Origin: Sciscionella sediminilitoris
Lineage (GTDB): Bacteria; Actinomycetota; Actinomycetes; Mycobacteriales; Pseudonocardiaceae
Length of the DNA stretch: 44,202 nt
Assembly (NCBI RefSeq): GCF_000737195.2
Contig: NZ_JALM01000103.1
Span: forward strand, 1-44,202
Direction of reading: 5' to 3'
A program made the position numbers and the translations under genes. The notes beneath the pieces were generated by a model. The model was given only the letters and a program-made list of their open reading frames with translations. It was not told the origin of the DNA and made no database searches. This document shows positions 11,901-21,515 of the stretch, in pieces (the first letter of the stretch is position 1; every line of letters begins with the position of its first letter).

Positions 11901-14900
11901 AAAGCGGGCACCTGGGTGGCGACCAGACTGGGCAGACCGGCGTGGGTGACCAGGACGCCCTTGGGTGTCCCGGTCGACCCCGAGGTGTAGATGAGATAAG
12001 CCGGGTGCGCGGGACGCGGGGTCCCGTGCCGGTCCCGCTCGTCCAGATCGGTGTCCGCGAATCCCGCGGTGTCCCCGGTCCGGAGCACCGTGGCCGGGTA
12101 CTCGGGCAACCGCGCACCGGTGTCCTCGTCGGTCAGCACCGCGATCGGGGCGGCGTCATCGAGCACCATCCGGGTGCGTTCGGGCGGGTAGTCCGGATCG
12201 ATGGGCAGATAGGCCGCGCCGGTCTTGAGGATCGCGATCAATCCGGTGATCAGCTCCACGGACCGGGGCAGCGCGATCGCCACCACCGTCTCCGGGGCGG
12301 CACCGGCGGCCACGATGCGGCGAGCCAGGCGGTTCGCCGCGCGGTTCAGCTCCCGGTAGGACAGGGCGACATCGCCGAACTCGACCGCGGTCAGTTCGGG
12401 CGTGCGCCGCACCTGCTCTTCGAACAGCACCGGCCAGGTCGCCATGGGCGCCGCGTATTCGGTGGCGTTCCACTCGTCCAGCAGCCTGGCGCGTTCCGCG
12501 CGATCGGTGAGCTCGACCGCACCGATCCGTACCCCCGGATCGGCGACCACCTGCCACAGCACGCGCTCCAGCCGGTCGATCAGCGACAGCGCGGTTTCCG
12601 GGTCGAACAGGTCCGCGGCGAACCGGACCCCGCCGGTGATGCCGTCCGGTGCACCATCGGGTGTGAACTGCTCCCCGAGATCGATGGACAGGTCGAACTC
12701 GGCGCCGCCGGTATCGGTGTCCAGCAGCTCGACCCCGAGCCCGGTGCGCTCGGCGACCGCGCGCAAGCCGTCGTACCGGAACGTGTTCTGGTAGCTCAGC
12801 ATGACCTGGAACAACGGATGCCTGGCAAGGGAGCGCTCCGGCCGGAGCACATCCACCAGCCGCTCGAACGGGATGTCCTGGTGCGAGTACGCGCGCAGAT
12901 CGGTCTCCCGTACCCGATCCAGCAACTGCGCGAAGCTCGGGTCCCCGGAGGTGTCGGTACGCAGCACCACGGTGTTGACGAACGCGCCGACCAGTTCCTC
13001 GACCGCGTCGTCTCGCCCGGCGACCGGAGAGCCGATCGGGATGTCCGCACCCGCGCCGAGCCGGGTCAGCAGCGTCGCGAGCGCGGCGTGCAGGACCATG
13101 AACACACTGGTGCCGCTGTTGCGGGCGAGCTGCTCGATTTCGGCGTGCAGCTCGCCGGGCAGCGCGATCTCCAGGCGCCGGCCACGCCGGGAGGCGACCG
13201 CGGGCCGGGGCCGGTCGGCGGGCAGAAACGCCAGCTCCTCCGGCAGGTCCCGCAACGTCTCCCGCCAGAACGCGAGCTGGCTTCCCATCGGGCTGCCCGG
13301 GTCGGTCTCGGCACCGAGTGCCGCGCGCTGCCAGACGGCGAAATCGGCGTACTGGATCTCCAGCGGGCGCCAGTCCGGGGCGCGGCCGTCCCGCCGTGCC
13401 GCGTAGGCGGAGGCGAGATCACCGACCAGCCGCTCCATCGACCAGCCATCGCCTGCCGCGTGGTGCAGCAACAGCAGCAGCACGTGCTCCCGCTCACCGA
13501 GCGGATACAGGGTGGCCCGCAACGGCAGATCGGTCGCGAGGTCGTAGCGGTAGCGGACCTCCCGCGCGAGCGCGTCCTGCAGGCTTTCCCCGGCGAGTTC
13601 GCGGATGCCGAGCTCGCAGGTGGCCTCGCCAGGCGCCACGATCACCTGGCGCAGCCCGTCGGCCTCGCCGACCAGCAGGGTGCGCAGGGCCTCGTGCCGC
13701 CGCAGTACGTCGTGCAGTGCCTGCCGCACGGCCCCGTGATCGAGCTCGCCGGTCAACCGCAGAGCCGCCGGAATGTTGTAGGTCGCGTTGGTCTCGTCGA
13801 TCCGGTCGAGCAACCACCACCGGTGCTGGGCGAACGAGGCCGGCACCGGATCCGGGCGCGGCATCGGTGCCAGCCGCGGCCGGGCGGAGGCCGTTCCGGT
13901 CAGCGCGGCGGCCACCCCGGCGACGGTCGGCGTGTCGAAGAGCTGCCGCACCGGGACATCCACCGCGAAGGTCGCGCGGATCCGGGAGACGAGCCGGGTG
14001 GCCAGCAGCGAGTGGCCACCGAGCCGGAAGAAGTCGTCCTGGACACCGACCTGCTCGATTCCGAGCACCTCGGCGAACAGCTCGCAGAGCAGCTCCTCGG
14101 TGACACCGTGCGGGCCCTGGCCGGACCGTTCGGCGGTGTACCGCGGTGCGGGCAGCAGCCGGTGGTCGACCTTGCCGTGCACCGTCAGCGGGATCGCGTC
14201 GAGAATCACCACGGCGGCCGGGACCATGTACTCGGGCAGCGCCGCGGCCACCGCGTCGCGCAGCGCGGCAGGCACGGGCGTACCGCCCTCGGCCGGGGTC
14301 ACGTATCCGACCAGACGCTGGTCGCCCGGCTGGTCCTCGCGCAGCACGACGACCGCCTTGGAGACCTCGGGGCGGTCGGTGAGCACCGCGGCGATCTCCC
14401 CGGGCTCCACCCGGTGGCCACGGATCTCGACCTGCTCGTCCGCCCGGCCCGCGTATTCCAACAGGCCATCGGTCCTCCACCGGGCCAGATCACCGGTGCG
14501 GTACATCCGCGAGCCGGACGGACCGTACGGATCGGCGACGAACCGCTCCGCCGTCAACTCCGGTTGACCGTGGTAACCACGGGCCAGCACCGTCCCGGCG
14601 ACGTAGAGCTCACCGGTGACCTCCTCGGGCAGCGGCCGCAGGGCACTGTCCAGCACATAAGCCCGTGTGTTGGGGAACGGCCTTCCGATCGGGACCGGTC
14701 CGGCGGCCAGCGGCTCACCGGGTTCGATGCGGTGATCGAGGCAGTTGACGGTGGCCTCCGTCGGCCCGAAGGCGTTGACCACCACCGCGTCCGGATGCCG
14801 CTGCCGCCACGACCGCAGTGCGTACCCGTGCAGCGCTTCTCCGCCGAGCACCAGGCACTCGGTCGGGGACGCCTGCTCGGAAAGGGCGCCGAGCAGTTCC

Positions 14901-16990
14901 AGATGGCTCGGGGTGAACTTGGCGAAGGTGGTGGGCCCGGCCGCGCGGACCCCCTCCTCGGTCAGCTCGGCCAGCCGTACGCAGCCGCCGCACACCAGCG
15001 GGGTGAACAGCGCGGTGACGGTGAGGTCGAAGGAAACCGGTGAGTGCAGTAACGATCGTCCCGCTGCGGCGGGATAGGCGTGGCGGGCCCGGTGCAGGTA
15101 CCCGGCGAGCGAGCGGTGCTCGACGACCACGCCCTTGGGACGGCCGGTGGATCCCGAGGTGTGGATGAGATAGGCCGGATGTGCCGCGCTGCGCGGGACC
15201 GGCCGGTCGGCATCGGTGACCGGCTCCGCCGAGTACCCGGCGAGCACCGATTCGGCCGTGTCGTCGAGGACGATCGTGCTCGCCTCGCCGGGCAGGTGCG
15301 GCACCATCTCCGGGGAGGTGATGACGAGCGCGGGATCGGCATCACGGAGCATGAAGGCGATGCGCCCGGCGGGCAGCCGTGGGTCGATCGGCAGGTAGGC
15401 GGCACCGGATTCCAGTACCGCCAGCAGTGCCGCCACCACGTCCGTGCCGGGCGGCAGCACGACGGCGATGTACGACTCGGCGACCGCGCCCCTGGTGATC
15501 AGCAGCCGGGCGAGCCTGCGGATCCTGCTCGTCAGCTCCGCGTAGGTCAGCGCGGAATCACCGTCCTGCACCGCGAGCGCGTCCGGGGTGGCGGCCGCCT
15601 GTTCGGCGAGCATGTCCGGCAGCAGCGCGGCGGGGACGTCGACGGTCTCGCCATGCGAAGCGCCGAGCAGTCCGGCCAGCCCGGCGGGCGGCACCACCGC
15701 GGTGTGGCCGACCGGACGGTCCGGCTCGGCGAGCAGGCCGTCCAGCAGGGCAAGGAAACCGTCCCGGTGGCGGCGGACGGCTTCTGGTGTGTAGTGCGCC
15801 GGATTGCCGTCCACGTCCAGGCGTACCCCCGCGCCGCCGGGCGCACCGTGGACGTGCACCGAGAAGTCCTTCACCCGGCCCGCGGACAGTTGCCGCGGCC
15901 GGGCGGACATGGTGCCGAAGTGCAGGGGCTGGTCGAACGTGGCCAGGTTGATCACCGGACCGGTGATCACCGCGGCACCGGAACGGCCGAGCGCGGCGTG
16001 CAACTCCTCACCCCGGAACCGCTGGTGGCGCACGGCCATGCGGAGCTTGGTGGCGGTGTGCCTGGCCAGCTCCCGGAATGTCGTCGCCGGGGACCCGGCG
16101 ATACGCAGCGGCACCTCGTTGGCGAGCATCGCGGGCGTGGCCAGGGCCACGGCTTCGGTGCGCCCGGTCACCGGGAGGCCGAGCACCACGTCCGTGCTCG
16201 CGGTGAGGCGCTGCACATACGCGGCGAACGCGGCGGTCAGCACCGCGCTCCACTGGACACCGGCCGCCTCCCCCGCCTCGGCCAGCGCGCGTTCCCGCGC
16301 CGCGCCGAGCATCCCGGTCGCCCGCGGTCCGCTGTGCCCCGGAGGAGCCGTCAGGGGCGTCAGCTGGGTCGGCCCTTCGACGTCACCGAGCTCGGCCAGC
16401 CAGTAGTCACGGTCCCGCCGATAGCGTTCACCACCGGAGTACGCCTCCTCCGTGGCGAGCAGGTCCGCCAGGTCACCGGCCCGTGCCGGCCGGGGTTCCG
16501 CTCCGGAGCACAGCGCGCCGTAGATCTCGGCGATGCGCCGCAGATGCAGCGTCTGGCCCCATCCGTCCAGCAGGATGTGGTGATAGCGGAAGTAGAGGAT
16601 GTCCCGGTCCGCCGCCACGCGCAGCAGCGCGTGCCGGTGCAGCGGCCCGGCAGCCAGGTCCGGGGGCGTGGCCAGGTCGGTCCGCATCCAGTCCTCGGCC
16701 GCGGGCTCGCCGGATGCCCGCAGATCGACCACGAGCAACGGCCGATCCGGTACCGGCTCCACGACCTGGCGGATCTCCGCGCCGTCGTCCGCGAACCGGG
16801 CCCGCAGCGCGGGAGCCTCGTCCAGTGCACGCGTCACGGCTTCGGCGAGCACCGCGGCCTCGACCGCGCCGGGCAGGTCCACGGCGACCGCGCACTGGTA
16901 AAGCGGGTCCCCGGGCTGTAGTTGCTGCGCCATCCACACGCCACGTTGCGCGGCGGAAAGCCCCTGGGTAACCGGCTCGACATCAACCAT
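2954..16990 (-). CDS. four-module NRPS, (C-A-T)x3-C-A-T-E
   Basis: Giant NRPS of 4678 residues. Domain order with approximate residues: C1 10-440, A1 460-960, T1 965-1035, C2 1045-1475, A2 1495-2000, T2 2020-2090, C3 2110-2540, A3 2560-3065, T3 3080-3150, C4 3165-3600, A4 3610-4100, T4 4110-4180, E 4200-4650. T1-T3 carry GGHSL; T4 carries GGDSI, the form usual before an epimerisation domain. E has [15 protein letters not shown] and FNYLGRF, so it looks active. The tail after E is acidic, with [10 protein letters not shown], as in communication-mediating donor segments. There is no thioesterase or methyltransferase. An in-frame TTG lies two codons upstream of ATG, but GCGGA sits six bases before the ATG, so I start there. 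The gene follows the ACP by 15 bases and overlaps the next NRPS by four. It should build an acyl-tetrapeptide ending in a D-residue. Confidence 0.97.
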   Translation of the reverse strand: MVDVEPVTQGLSAAQRGVWMAQQLQPGDPLYQCAVAVDLPGAVEAAVLAEAVTRALDEAPALRARFADDGAEIRQVVEPVPDRPLLVVDLRASGEPAAEDWMRTDLATPPDLAAGPLHRHALLRVAADRDILYFRYHHILLDGWGQTLHLRRIAEIYGALCSGAEPRPARAGDLADLLATEEAYSGGERYRRDRDYWLAELGDVEGPTQLTPLTAPPGHSGPRATGMLGAARERALAEAGEAAGVQWSAVLTAAFAAYVQRLTASTDVVLGLPVTGRTEAVALATPAMLANEVPLRIAGSPATTFRELARHTATKLRMAVRHQRFRGEELHAALGRSGAAVITGPVINLATFDQPLHFGTMSARPRQLSAGRVKDFSVHVHGAPGGAGVRLDVDGNPAHYTPEAVRRHRDGFLALLDGLLAEPDRPVGHTAVVPPAGLAGLLGASHGETVDVPAALLPDMLAEQAAATPDALAVQDGDSALTYAELTSRIRRLARLLITRGAVAESYIAVVLPPGTDVVAALLAVLESGAAYLPIDPRLPAGRIAFMLRDADPALVITSPEMVPHLPGEASTIVLDDTAESVLAGYSAEPVTDADRPVPRSAAHPAYLIHTSGSTGRPKGVVVEHRSLAGYLHRARHAYPAAAGRSLLHSPVSFDLTVTALFTPLVCGGCVRLAELTEEGVRAAGPTTFAKFTPSHLELLGALSEQASPTECLVLGGEALHGYALRSWRQRHPDAVVVNAFGPTEATVNCLDHRIEPGEPLAAGPVPIGRPFPNTRAYVLDSALRPLPEEVTGELYVAGTVLARGYHGQPELTAERFVADPYGPSGSRMYRTGDLARWRTDGLLEYAGRADEQVEIRGHRVEPGEIAAVLTDRPEVSKAVVVLREDQPGDQRLVGYVTPAEGGTPVPAALRDAVAAALPEYMVPAAVVILDAIPLTVHGKVDHRLLPAPRYTAERSGQGPHGVTEELLCELFAEVLGIEQVGVQDDFFRLGGHSLLATRLVSRIRATFAVDVPVRQLFDTPTVAGVAAALTGTASARPRLAPMPRPDPVPASFAQHRWWLLDRIDETNATYNIPAALRLTGELDHGAVRQALHDVLRRHEALRTLLVGEADGLRQVIVAPGEATCELGIRELAGESLQDALAREVRYRYDLATDLPLRATLYPLGEREHVLLLLLHHAAGDGWSMERLVGDLASAYAARRDGRAPDWRPLEIQYADFAVWQRAALGAETDPGSPMGSQLAFWRETLRDLPEELAFLPADRPRPAVASRRGRRLEIALPGELHAEIEQLARNSGTSVFMVLHAALATLLTRLGAGADIPIGSPVAGRDDAVEELVGAFVNTVVLRTDTSGDPSFAQLLDRVRETDLRAYSHQDIPFERLVDVLRPERSLARHPLFQVMLSYQNTFRYDGLRAVAERTGLGVELLDTDTGGAEFDLSIDLGEQFTPDGAPDGITGGVRFAADLFDPETALSLIDRLERVLWQVVADPGVRIGAVELTDRAERARLLDEWNATEYAAPMATWPVLFEEQVRRTPELTAVEFGDVALSYRELNRAANRLARRIVAAGAAPETVVAIALPRSVELITGLIAILKTGAAYLPIDPDYPPERTRMVLDDAAPIAVLTDEDTGARLPEYPATVLRTGDTAGFADTDLDERDRHGTPRPAHPAYLIYTSGSTGTPKGVLVTHAGLPSLVATQVPAFGVGPGSRVLQFASAGFDASVSEISMALLSGATLVLPSADERAPGEPLARFLTERAVTHATLPPTALAVMRPGQVPAGLMLVVAGEAATPELIRTWSAGRVMYNAYGPTEATVDVTSWRCREGEPRTVPIGRPSRNTGVYVLDERLRPVPIGAPGELYVAGIGLARGYLGQPCRTAERFVANPFRPAGARLYRTGDRVRWVRGGDLEFLGRVDDQVKLRGFRIELGEIESVLRGHPQIRQAAVMVREDRPGLRQLVAYLVARDRPVGEAELRAYLGRVLPEHMLPAAYVRLAELPVNFSGKVDRAALPAPEHRGAPGRAVSGPEEELLCGLFAELLGLPEVGPEDSFFDLGGHSLLGTSLASRVRALFRVEVTIRQLFKTPTPAGLARALAARSGAVRPKLEPVARPERLPLSFAQRRLWFLHRLEENSSTYNMPLALTLTGELDRSALEAALADVVLRHESLRTMITEDAEGPYQLVAGPGQVRPELPVERIAPEAVGQRLAEAAGHRFDLAAAIPVVARLFEVAPRSHVLLLVVHHIAADGWSVPLLAQDLAGAYAARHEGRAPEWPPLPVQYADYTLWQQRLFEDGLLTGQLDYWREQLAGLPEQIELPTDLPRPPAPTYRGRRVGFRVPAEVHAELRALAAREHVTLFMVVQAALATVLHRLGAGQDIPIGSPIAGRLDEALEDLIGFFVNTLVLRNDLSGNPSFAGLLARVREVDLAAYAHQDLPFEQLVEVLSPERSAGRHPLFQVALAFDNSAQDQTAERIGERMGLTAEPREVGTGVAKFDLLFGVGERWEADGGAAGLRGVLLYSTDLYRPETAQFLVDCLVRVLRQVSIDPGGALADIDLLGAQGRERVLAWGQAGSSAPASTLVEAFAAQVSVRPDAVAVSHGDHRLTYAELDARSNRLARLLAERGTGPEARVVLAVPRSAELVVAVLAVLKSGGVYVPVDPGYPAERIRFIVEDARPVLILTTAEIRARLPLTGAPVVLLTEADQDNRAAAGVHVPLRPWHPAYVIYTSGSTGRPKGAVVPHGNVDRLFTATERDFRFGPEDVWTLFHSYAFDFSVWELWGALRHGGRLVIVSPTDSRDPERFHRLLARERVTVLNQTPAAFAELDRVDARRSGEDELALRYVVFGGEALDLASLRPWLDRHPDGPELVNMYGITETTVHVTHLRVGRELTEGTRGLIGRPLADLSVRLLDDRLRPVPPGVRGEIYVGGAGVCRGYLGRPDLSAARFVADPYGAAGARLYRSGDLGRWTPDGELEYVGRVDSQVKIRGYRVELSEIETVIGAHPQVAQVAVVARPDPVGEQRLVAYVVPAGPRADLAALREHAARHLPAHQVPAAFVALDGLPRTAHGKLDQQALPEPDYRADAPGRPPRGPRETILCEVFAEVLGVGTVYPEDDFFALGGHSLLANRLANRIREALDVHLPIRQLFETPTVAGLVAALREDRDAHEAVTRVTDRPARLPLSYAQQRLWFVQHLRGPSAADNIPAALRLTGSLDRDALRAALHDVVLRHEPLRTVVAEDGSGPHQVVLPAELATPRLDERTAAEAELAELLPSLAEQPFDLLREPPLRVTLLTVGAAEFVLVLVVHHIAADGWSMPVLAGELTQAYAARLDGRAPDWPELPVSYVDYALWQRDARNEAVLARQTAFWQEALAELPIELTLPVDRPRQETGPGSGGEVGFEVTAAVHAALLGLARESRASLFMVLQAAVAGLLSRLGAGPDIPIGSPVAGRGDDALNGLVGFFVNTLVLRTDVSGDPTFEELIARVREFDLAAFGQQDVPFERLVEVLNPPRSLARHPLFQVMLNLDGAQHQKALEVLAELPGLAVRHERIGAPAGKFDLSFSLLENTGEDGRPAGLLGRLTFNRELFDEATVAGLAERLLGMLEHLVEHPDRPLSAAPLLSARERAAVLREFNATDRPVRARTVPELFAEVVRAHPGRTAVEHEGEQVTYAQLDAGADRFAHWLIERGIGPEDIVALRMPRGIEAVLAVLGVHKAGAAYLPVDPELPEERIAFMLADARPALVLDALPELSGHPGTDPRGSRPAVMPDNLAYLIYTSGSTGQPKAVACTHAGVASRALLAAEHGVTEHGRVLQFAALSFDVSVLEMWTALLTGAALVLVPERFRTADTPLAEFIERERISYAKLPVAVVAALPAEAHLPDTLTTLVVGGEAPGAALVRRWAAGRRLINAYGPTECTVNASVSAPLAAGGPVPIGRPLPNVRAYVLDRALRPVPPGVVGELYLAGAGLARGYLARPGLSAQRFVAAPYEPDGARMYRTGDLARWTAGGELIFAGRADDQVKLRGFRIEPAAIEHVLDAHPGVRTSAVLVREDRNAARRLVAYVVPATSAGIDPAELRAHLGTRLPAHEVPAALVPVDALPLTRNGKLDRAALPAPDYGRESTKRQPRTEREALFCRLFAEVLHLPEVGADDGFFNLGGDSIVSIDLVGRLRRLGLELSVRDVFEHQTAAALARVATERAPDPADAEPGVGDLPLTPIMRRFAERATPATRFTQSQLIRVPGTVDEQRLAAALAALVAHHDALRLRLVEHGGAWSLTVPEPGPVNGVLHRVDAGALDEEAYPAVVRAEGDAARDRIDARAGRMLQAVWFDRGRDRPGRLLLVVHHLAIDGVSWRILLPDLLAAWQAVADDREVCLEPVRTSLRRWARALAEEAVRPVREAELEWWQRMLTAPAAAPGGRELSAGDTYGTAGKLSRGLPVATTESVLTRVPAAYRASVPDVLLAALALAFDGRAVLVDVEGHGRDDRFAGGADLSRTIGWFTSIHPLRLDIGADDPAEAWSGGAATGRLVKHVKELVRAVPEGGLGYGLLRYLNSRTAPELAALPRPGIGFNYLGRFAVPEGTDWAMETGVDTGSDQDPALPLPHVLAVNAAVLDTAAGPELTAVWTWAPGLIAETAVQGIAGDFFRALETLAAHAERPESGGLTPSDLELSTLSQTEIDEFESELRAEPLT
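2957..7539 (-). other. NRPS module 4 (LCL C, A Asp-like, T, epimerisation)
   Basis: C4 carries [10 protein letters not shown]4 has a variant core, [11 protein letters not shown], with Ala where Gly is usual. Its specificity positions read D-V-L-K-V-G-A-V-N. The last six (K, V, G, A, V, N) are the same as in the Asp-like A1; only the second and third differ (V-L against L-T). Lysine at position 278 usually pairs with a carboxylate or amide side chain, so Asp, Asn or a derivative is likely. T4 (GGDSI) and the E domain follow, predicting a D-residue. The substrate call is tentative. Confidence 0.6.
7540..10714 (-). other. NRPS module 3 (LCL C, A predicted Thr, T)
   Basis: C3 carries HHIAADGWS and T3 carries LGGHSLL. 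A3 has [11 protein letters not shown]. Its specificity positions read D-F-W-N-V-G-M-V-H, matching the published threonine code DFWNIGMVHK apart from Val for Ile. A threonine here would offer a hydroxyl for a macrolactone or for glycosylation; that role is inference. Confidence 0.75.
10715..13879 (-). other. NRPS module 2 (LCL C, A aromatic/Tyr-like, T)
   Basis: C2 carries [10 protein letters not shown]2 has [11 protein letters not shown] and SGKVD. Its specificity positions read D-A-S-T-V-A-A-V-D. Eight of nine match a published tyrosine code (DASTVAAVCK); the exception is Asp where Cys is usual at the last pocket position. An acidic residue there could accommodate a polar or basic side chain, so Tyr is only the nearest match. 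T2 carries LGGHSLL. No epimerisation domain follows, so the residue stays L unless it is supplied otherwise. Confidence 0.6.
13880..16990 (-). other. NRPS module 1 (starter-type C, A predicted Asp, T)
   Basis: The first condensation domain opens with [17 protein letters not shown] and carries HHILLDGWG; the last Ser of the usual DGWS is Gly, but the catalytic His-His and Asp remain. Lying straight after a FAAL and a free ACP, it should join the fatty acyl group to residue 1. The A1 specificity positions read D-L-T-K-V-G-A-V-N with A10 lysine in HGKVD. This closely matches what I recall for aspartate-activating domains of calcium-dependent lipopeptide synthetases. Boundaries are approximate. 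Confidence 0.75.
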
Positions 16991-17005
16991 GTTCAATCCG
17001 CGCTT

Positions 17006-17257
17006 TCAACTGTGCCGGTACCCGGCTCCCTGATCGAGGAGAGCGACCAGGTCATCGACGGTGGGGTGATCGTGGAGCAGATCCGCGTCGAGTTCGCGGC
17101 GCAGTTCGGCCTCGAGCTCGCCGACAAGGGCGACCGCGGACACCGAGTCCATGCCCTGCTCGGTCAGCGGGCGCTCCGGGCTGATCCGCGAGGGTGCGAC
17201 GTCCAGCAGCAGCGCGACCCGGCCGAGGATCCAGGCGCGCAGGTCGTCATCGGCCAT
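17006..17257 (-). CDS. free acyl carrier protein
   Basis: Acyl carrier protein of 83 residues. Ser38 in GMDSVSAVAL is the phosphopantetheine attachment site; the rest has the usual four-helix length and acidic character. It should receive a fatty acyl group from the adjacent ligase and present it to the first NRPS condensation domain, as DptF does beside DptE in daptomycin assembly. The ATG lies inside the end of the ligase gene (11-base overlap), which argues for coupled expression. Longer upstream in-frame starts would read far into the ligase and add residues that do not look like protein, so I chose this one. The NRPS start follows 15 bases later. Confidence 0.92.
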   Translation of the reverse strand: MADDDLRAWILGRVALLLDVAPSRISPERPLTEQGMDSVSAVALVGELEAELRRELDADLLHDHPTVDDLVALLDQGAGYRHS

Positions 17258-19013
17258 CGGGAACCAGCTCCCGCGTCTCGACGAACCGGTGCCACCGCTC
17301 ATCCACATCGGCGTATTCCGTGGCCAGCTCGCCGGTACGGACCAGCTCGCGCATCGCGGAGCGTTCGACCTTGCCGCTGGTGGTACGCCGGACGCCGCCA
17401 CGGCGGACCAGGAGCACCGCGCCGGCGGCGACCCCGAACTCGGCGGAGATCGTGCGGCGCATCCGGGCGGCCAGCCCGGCCAGGCCCGGCCGATCGCGCG
17501 GGTCGGTGACCTCGTGCACCACGACAAGCAGGTCGTCGGTCTCGCCGTCCGGCGCCGTGAGGGTGAACGCCGCGCCGACACTGCCCAGCTCGGCGTGCCG
17601 ACTGCGTAGTTCGTGCTCCACATCCTGCGGGTACACGTTGCGGCCACGCAGGATCATGATGTCCTTGAGCCGGCCGGTCACGTAGATCTCACCGGCGTGC
17701 ACGGCGCCGAGGTCACCGGTGCGCACGTACCCGCCGTCGCCGTCCTCGGTCATCGCGCCGAACACCTCGGCCGTGGCATCCGGCCTGCGCCAGTAGCCCT
17801 GGCAGACGCTGTCTCCGCGCAGCCAGATCTCACCGATTTCCCCTGGCGCGAGCACCGCGCGGGTACGCGGGTCGACGATCCGCACGTCGAAGGCCGCGGC
17901 GACACCGTTACTGGGCAGCTCGCGGACCGCCGCCGCACCGCTCGCGGGCCGGATCCGGTCCTGCTCCAGCTGTGCAACATCGGCGCGCAGCGTGGTCAAC
18001 GGCCGTGGCGCGGCACCGGAGACGAACACCGTCGCCTCCGCGAGACCGTAGCAAGGGACGCACGCATCGGCGGAGAAACCGGTGCGCGCGAACCGATCCG
18101 CGAACGCCCGCATCGTGGCCACGCGCACCGGCTCCGAACCGTTCACGGCGTACCGCCACCTGGACAGGTCCAGGTCCGCGAGCTCCGCATCCCCGATCCG
18201 GCTCACACAGTGGTCGTAGGCGAAGTTCGGCGCGGGCGACCAGCCGATGTCGTACCGATCGATCATGCGCAGCCAGGCCCCCGGCCGCCGGAGGAAACCG
18301 GTCGGTTCCATCAGCACGCAGGTGCTCCCGCCGAACAGTGCGGGCAGCGTCTGCGCCATCAGCCCCATGTCGTGGAACTGCGGCGCCCAGCCACCGAAGC
18401 GGATCTCCGGCCCGACGCCGAGGGTGGCGAGCAGGGCGGCGCTGTTGGCAAGCAGGTTCCCATGCGATACCACGACACCCTTGGGCGCGCCGGTCGAGCC
18501 GGATGTGTACTGCAACAGCGCGAGGCTGGACCGGTCCAGGTCCGGCGGGGTCCAGGCGCCCGGGTCCGCGTCCGGTTCGCCGTCGGTGGCCAGGACGTCG
18601 AGACCGGCCAGTCCCACCGACGCCAGGAACTCCCCGACCTCGGCACCGTGCGCCGCCTGGGTGAGTACCGCGGCGATCCCGGCGTCGGCGGCGATCTCCC
18701 GAAGCCGCCGCTGCTCGTGCCGCTGGCGGCCGGGTAACGGTGTCGGGACGGCGATCATTCCGGCGTACAGGCAACCGAGAAATCCCGCGATGAACCGAAC
18801 CGGCGTGTACAGCAACAGGATCCGGGAACCGGCGGGATACCGTTCGCGCAGCCGCACCGCGATGGCCCGGGCCCGCTCATCGAGCTCGGCATAGCTGAGC
18901 TTGTCGTCGCACCCCGCGTCCGGATCCGACACCCAGACGAGCGCGGTGGACGCCGGCCGGTCAGCCACCCAGCGGCGCACCGCGCCGACGGCGTTTTCTG
19001 TCTCCATTTTCAT
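17247..19013 (-). CDS. fatty-acyl-AMP ligase (FAAL)
   Basis: Adenylate-forming enzyme of 588 residues that activates a fatty acid with ATP and passes it to an acyl carrier protein rather than to CoA. It has [11 protein letters not shown], the FAAL-type APQFHDMGL stretch, YGLAEATVFVS, RTGDLG and a C-terminal GRLKDIMILRGRNVYPQD block, with SGKVER near the end. These match the FadD32/DptE group rather than acyl-CoA synthetases. The start ATG is preceded by GAGGGA at good spacing; a second ATG two codons later is a less favoured alternative. It is the first gene of the left operon, with a clear promoter-like sequence upstream. Its partner is the overlapping ACP gene. Chain length and unsaturation of the fatty acid cannot be read from the sequence. 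Family call is firm; substrate unknown. Confidence 0.94.
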   Translation of the reverse strand: MKMETENAVGAVRRWVADRPASTALVWVSDPDAGCDDKLSYAELDERARAIAVRLRERYPAGSRILLLYTPVRFIAGFLGCLYAGMIAVPTPLPGRQRHEQRRLREIAADAGIAAVLTQAAHGAEVGEFLASVGLAGLDVLATDGEPDADPGAWTPPDLDRSSLALLQYTSGSTGAPKGVVVSHGNLLANSAALLATLGVGPEIRFGGWAPQFHDMGLMAQTLPALFGGSTCVLMEPTGFLRRPGAWLRMIDRYDIGWSPAPNFAYDHCVSRIGDAELADLDLSRWRYAVNGSEPVRVATMRAFADRFARTGFSADACVPCYGLAEATVFVSGAAPRPLTTLRADVAQLEQDRIRPASGAAAVRELPSNGVAAAFDVRIVDPRTRAVLAPGEIGEIWLRGDSVCQGYWRRPDATAEVFGAMTEDGDGGYVRTGDLGAVHAGEIYVTGRLKDIMILRGRNVYPQDVEHELRSRHAELGSVGAAFTLTAPDGETDDLLVVVHEVTDPRDRPGLAGLAARMRRTISAEFGVAAGAVLLVRRGGVRRTTSGKVERSAMRELVRTGELATEYADVDERWHRFVETRELVPDGR

Positions 19014-19430
19014 CTATCAAATCCCTCAGCGAAGGCGCACGAAAAGACGCACTTGGGAAATGGCGGGTCAGCGCAGATAAACTATTCATCCCCAGACCTG
19101 ATCGTACCCATAAACTCGGTACAGCCACCTTAACGACGCGTATTCCGGCGGTCAACGGGAGCAATTTTGGGTTCCGGTTGAACATCGAGGTACATCGCCG
19201 ATGCGACCGTTCTCCGCCACGGAATCACGTTCGGTCTTTCGCACCGTGCTAAAAGTAGGTGCCATCCATCCTGAACTGGGTGTTAAGGTCCAAAAGCCAT
19301 CGAGTGCACCGCTGGTCGTCAATGCGCTGCACACGCGCGAGAATTCTCGAAAAACACGGAATCGAACTCCGCAAACCGGCCCGTGACCTTTGCCGCGTAG
19401 CCGACCATCCGAGTATCCGGAGACAACGAC
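19014..19430. other. 417-base divergent intergenic region
   Basis: This non-coding stretch lies between the FAAL operon (minus) and the deoxysugar operon (plus). It is more AT-rich than the flanking genes. It contains the predicted FAAL promoter and a perfect 12-base palindrome (CGAGAATTCTCG) at 19338-19349, about 80 bases before the sugar-operon start. No convincing -35/-10 pair was found for the plus-strand operon. The short ORFs here lack ribosome binding sites and recognisable protein character. Confidence 0.7.
19127..19155 (-). promoter_or_regulatory. predicted promoter of the FAAL-ACP-NRPS operon
   Basis: On the minus strand, TTGACC (19155-19150) and TAAGGT (19132-19127) are separated by exactly 17 bases, a good fit to a housekeeping-sigma promoter. 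Transcription would begin near 19120, leaving a leader of about 107 bases before the ATG. Confidence 0.6.
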
Positions 19431-20075
19431 ATGAATATCACCGAGACATCGTTGCCGGACGTGTTCCGGATCCACCCGCACCACGTCCCCGACCGGCGGG
19501 GCACCTTCCACGAGGCGTTCCGCATCGACGCCCTTTCCGAGGCGATCGGCCGCAAGTTCGAGGTCCAGCAGGTCAATTTCTCCGTGTCCCGGCGCAACAC
19601 GCTGCGCGGTATCCACGGCTCCATCAAGCCGTACTGTCAAGCCAAGATCGTCACCTGCGTGCGTGGCGCGGTGCTCGACGCCGTCGTCGATCTGCGCATC
19701 GGCTCACCGACCTTCGGGCAGTTCGAGGTCACCTACCAGGACGCCGCCTCCGGCATCACGGTGTACCTGGCCGAAGGGCTCGGCCACGGTTTCCTCGCGC
19801 TGACCGACGACACCTGCATCAACTACGTCTGCAACGCCGAATACGTGCACGGCAGCCAGATCGCGGTCAACCCGTTCGATCCGGAGGTCGGCATCCCGTG
19901 GGATCTCGACGAGGAACCGACAAGGTCGGACCGGGACGCCGTGGCGCCGCCCTTGGCCGAGGTCGCCGCCAGCGGCAATCTGGTCACCTACGAGGAATGC
20001 CTCGCCATGATGCACGGCGAGGCGGGACTCCGCGGTGACCGGCCGACGGCCGCCAGCCCGGGGACACCGTCGTGA
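19431..20075 (+). CDS. NDP-4-keto-6-deoxyhexose 3- or 3,5-epimerase (RmlC/EvaD family)
   Basis: Sugar-nucleotide epimerase of the cupin-fold RmlC family, 214 residues, slightly longer than the usual 180-200 because of a Pro/Ala-rich tail. It has RGTFHEAF, LRGIHGS (catalytic His), a Lys in CQAKIV, AVVDLR with the catalytic Asp, SPTFGQFE, and PFDPEVGIPW near the end. A Tyr in NAEY aligns with the family's active-site Tyr. Whether it inverts C3, C5 or both cannot be told from sequence. GGAGA precedes the ATG. It overlaps the next gene by four bases (GTGA) and starts a four-gene operon for a 2,6-dideoxysugar. If C5 is inverted, the final sugar is in the L-series; that is inference. Confidence 0.88.
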   Translation: MNITETSLPDVFRIHPHHVPDRRGTFHEAFRIDALSEAIGRKFEVQQVNFSVSRRNTLRGIHGSIKPYCQAKIVTCVRGAVLDAVVDLRIGSPTFGQFEVTYQDAASGITVYLAEGLGHGFLALTDDTCINYVCNAEYVHGSQIAVNPFDPEVGIPWDLDEEPTRSDRDAVAPPLAEVAASGNLVTYEECLAMMHGEAGLRGDRPTAASPGTPS

Positions 20076-21505
20076 TCCCCGAAGGCGGCCAGGACGTACG
20101 CGAACTGGACGACGAACTGCCCTTCGAAGACTTCGCCGACCACCCCGCGGGCGATCTGACACTGGCCGAGTTCGACGCCTGGCTCGCCGGGCAGCACCGG
20201 GCCCAGCCGCACCAGGTGACCCGCATTCCCTTCGCGGCACTGGACGGCTGGCTGTTCGAGTCCGGCACCGGAAACCTGGTGCACCGCAGCGGCCAGTTCT
20301 TCTCGATCGAGGGACTGGATGTCCGCACCGACCGGGAGTGGGCGGGGCACTGGCGGCAGCCGATCATCGTGCAGCCCGAGGTGGGCGTTCTCGGCATCCT
20401 CGTGAAACGAATAGCCGGGGTGCCGCACATGTTGATGCAAGCCAAGATGGAGCCGGGCAATGTCAACGGCATCCAGCTCTCCCCGACCGTGCAGGCCACC
20501 CGGAGCAATTTCACCGGCGTGCACGGCGGCCGCGGCATCCCGTACCTGAACCACTTCCTCGGCCCGGAACGCGGCCGGGTCGTGGCCGATGTGCTGCAGT
20601 CCGAACAGGCCGCGTGGTACTTGCACAAACGAAACCGGAACATGATCGTGGAGGTCGAGGGGCCGGTCGAGGAACGGGACGATTTCTGCTGGCTGACCCT
20701 CCAGCAGGTGCGCAAACTGCTGCACCGCGACCATCTGGTCAACATGGACACCCGGACCGTACTCGCGTGCATGCCCCCACCGGTCGCCTCCGCGCGGCCC
20801 GGTCCGCCGTGTGCTCCGTTCGGCGCCCTGGTCCGCGAGTCGATGTCCGGGCGCCGCCGTTCCGAGACCTCCACCGAGGAGCTGCTGAGCTGGCTGACCG
20901 ATATCCGTACCCGGCGCCAGCTCGTCCAGCGCCGGGTTCCGTTGCACGACATGGCAGAGCACGGCTGGCGCCAGGGCCCGGACGAGATCACCCATGTGGA
21001 CGGAAAGTACTTCGACGTCATCGCCGTCCATGTGGAGGCGGGAAACCGCGAGGTCCAGTCCTGGAGCCAGCCGTTGATCGCGCCCGTGGAGCAGGGCGTG
21101 GTCGCCCTGATCGTCAAGGAGATCAACGGCGTCCTGCACGCGCTGATCCAGGCCCGGCTGGGTGCGGGCGCGGTCACCGTCGCCGAGTTGGCGCCGACGG
21201 TCAACTGCCAGCCCGGCAACTACCGCGAGGTGCCGGAGCGCTCCCGGCCCACGTATCTCGACCATGTACTGACCGCCGATCCGGCCAGGATCCGTTACGA
21301 CGTGGTGCACACCGAGGAGGGCGGCCGGTTTTTCCAGGCTCGCAACCGGTATCTGGTCGTCGAGGCCGAACCGGATTTCGACACCGCACCCGGCGAACAC
21401 TTTCGCTGGGTGTCGTTGCATCAGCTCTCCCGACTGGCGCGGCACTACAACTACCTCAACGTGGAACTGCGCAGCCTGATGACGGGCATACACACCCTGC
21501 AGTAG
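20072..21505 (+). CDS. NDP-hexose 2,3-dehydratase (EvaA/TylX3 family)
   Basis: Enzyme of 477 residues that removes the C2 hydroxyl of NDP-4-keto-6-deoxyglucose, giving the 3,4-diketo-2,6-dideoxy intermediate. The protein is an internal duplication: each half has a W..QP(L/I)I motif followed by a GV..(L/I)(L/V)VK(R/E)I.GV.H.L(I/M)QA(K/R) block and then a PTVQ.T- or PTVN.Q-like segment, the hallmark of this family. Length is typical. Translation starts at GTG, overlapping the preceding stop. It commits the pathway to a 2-deoxysugar and needs the following reductase to quench the unstable product. Assignment is firm. Confidence 0.92.
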   Translation: MIPEGGQDVRELDDELPFEDFADHPAGDLTLAEFDAWLAGQHRAQPHQVTRIPFAALDGWLFESGTGNLVHRSGQFFSIEGLDVRTDREWAGHWRQPIIVQPEVGVLGILVKRIAGVPHMLMQAKMEPGNVNGIQLSPTVQATRSNFTGVHGGRGIPYLNHFLGPERGRVVADVLQSEQAAWYLHKRNRNMIVEVEGPVEERDDFCWLTLQQVRKLLHRDHLVNMDTRTVLACMPPPVASARPGPPCAPFGALVRESMSGRRRSETSTEELLSWLTDIRTRRQLVQRRVPLHDMAEHGWRQGPDEITHVDGKYFDVIAVHVEAGNREVQSWSQPLIAPVEQGVVALIVKEINGVLHALIQARLGAGAVTVAELAPTVNCQPGNYREVPERSRPTYLDHVLTADPARIRYDVVHTEEGGRFFQARNRYLVVEAEPDFDTAPGEHFRWVSLHQLSRLARHYNYLNVELRSLMTGIHTLQ

Positions 21506-21515
21506 AGGAGACTCG

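Noticed and set aside
10220-15043. 1607-codon open frame on the plus strand
   Set aside because: It lies antisense to a certain NRPS gene, has Arg/Gly/Gln-rich repetitive composition with no domain, and is an effect of high-GC third positions.
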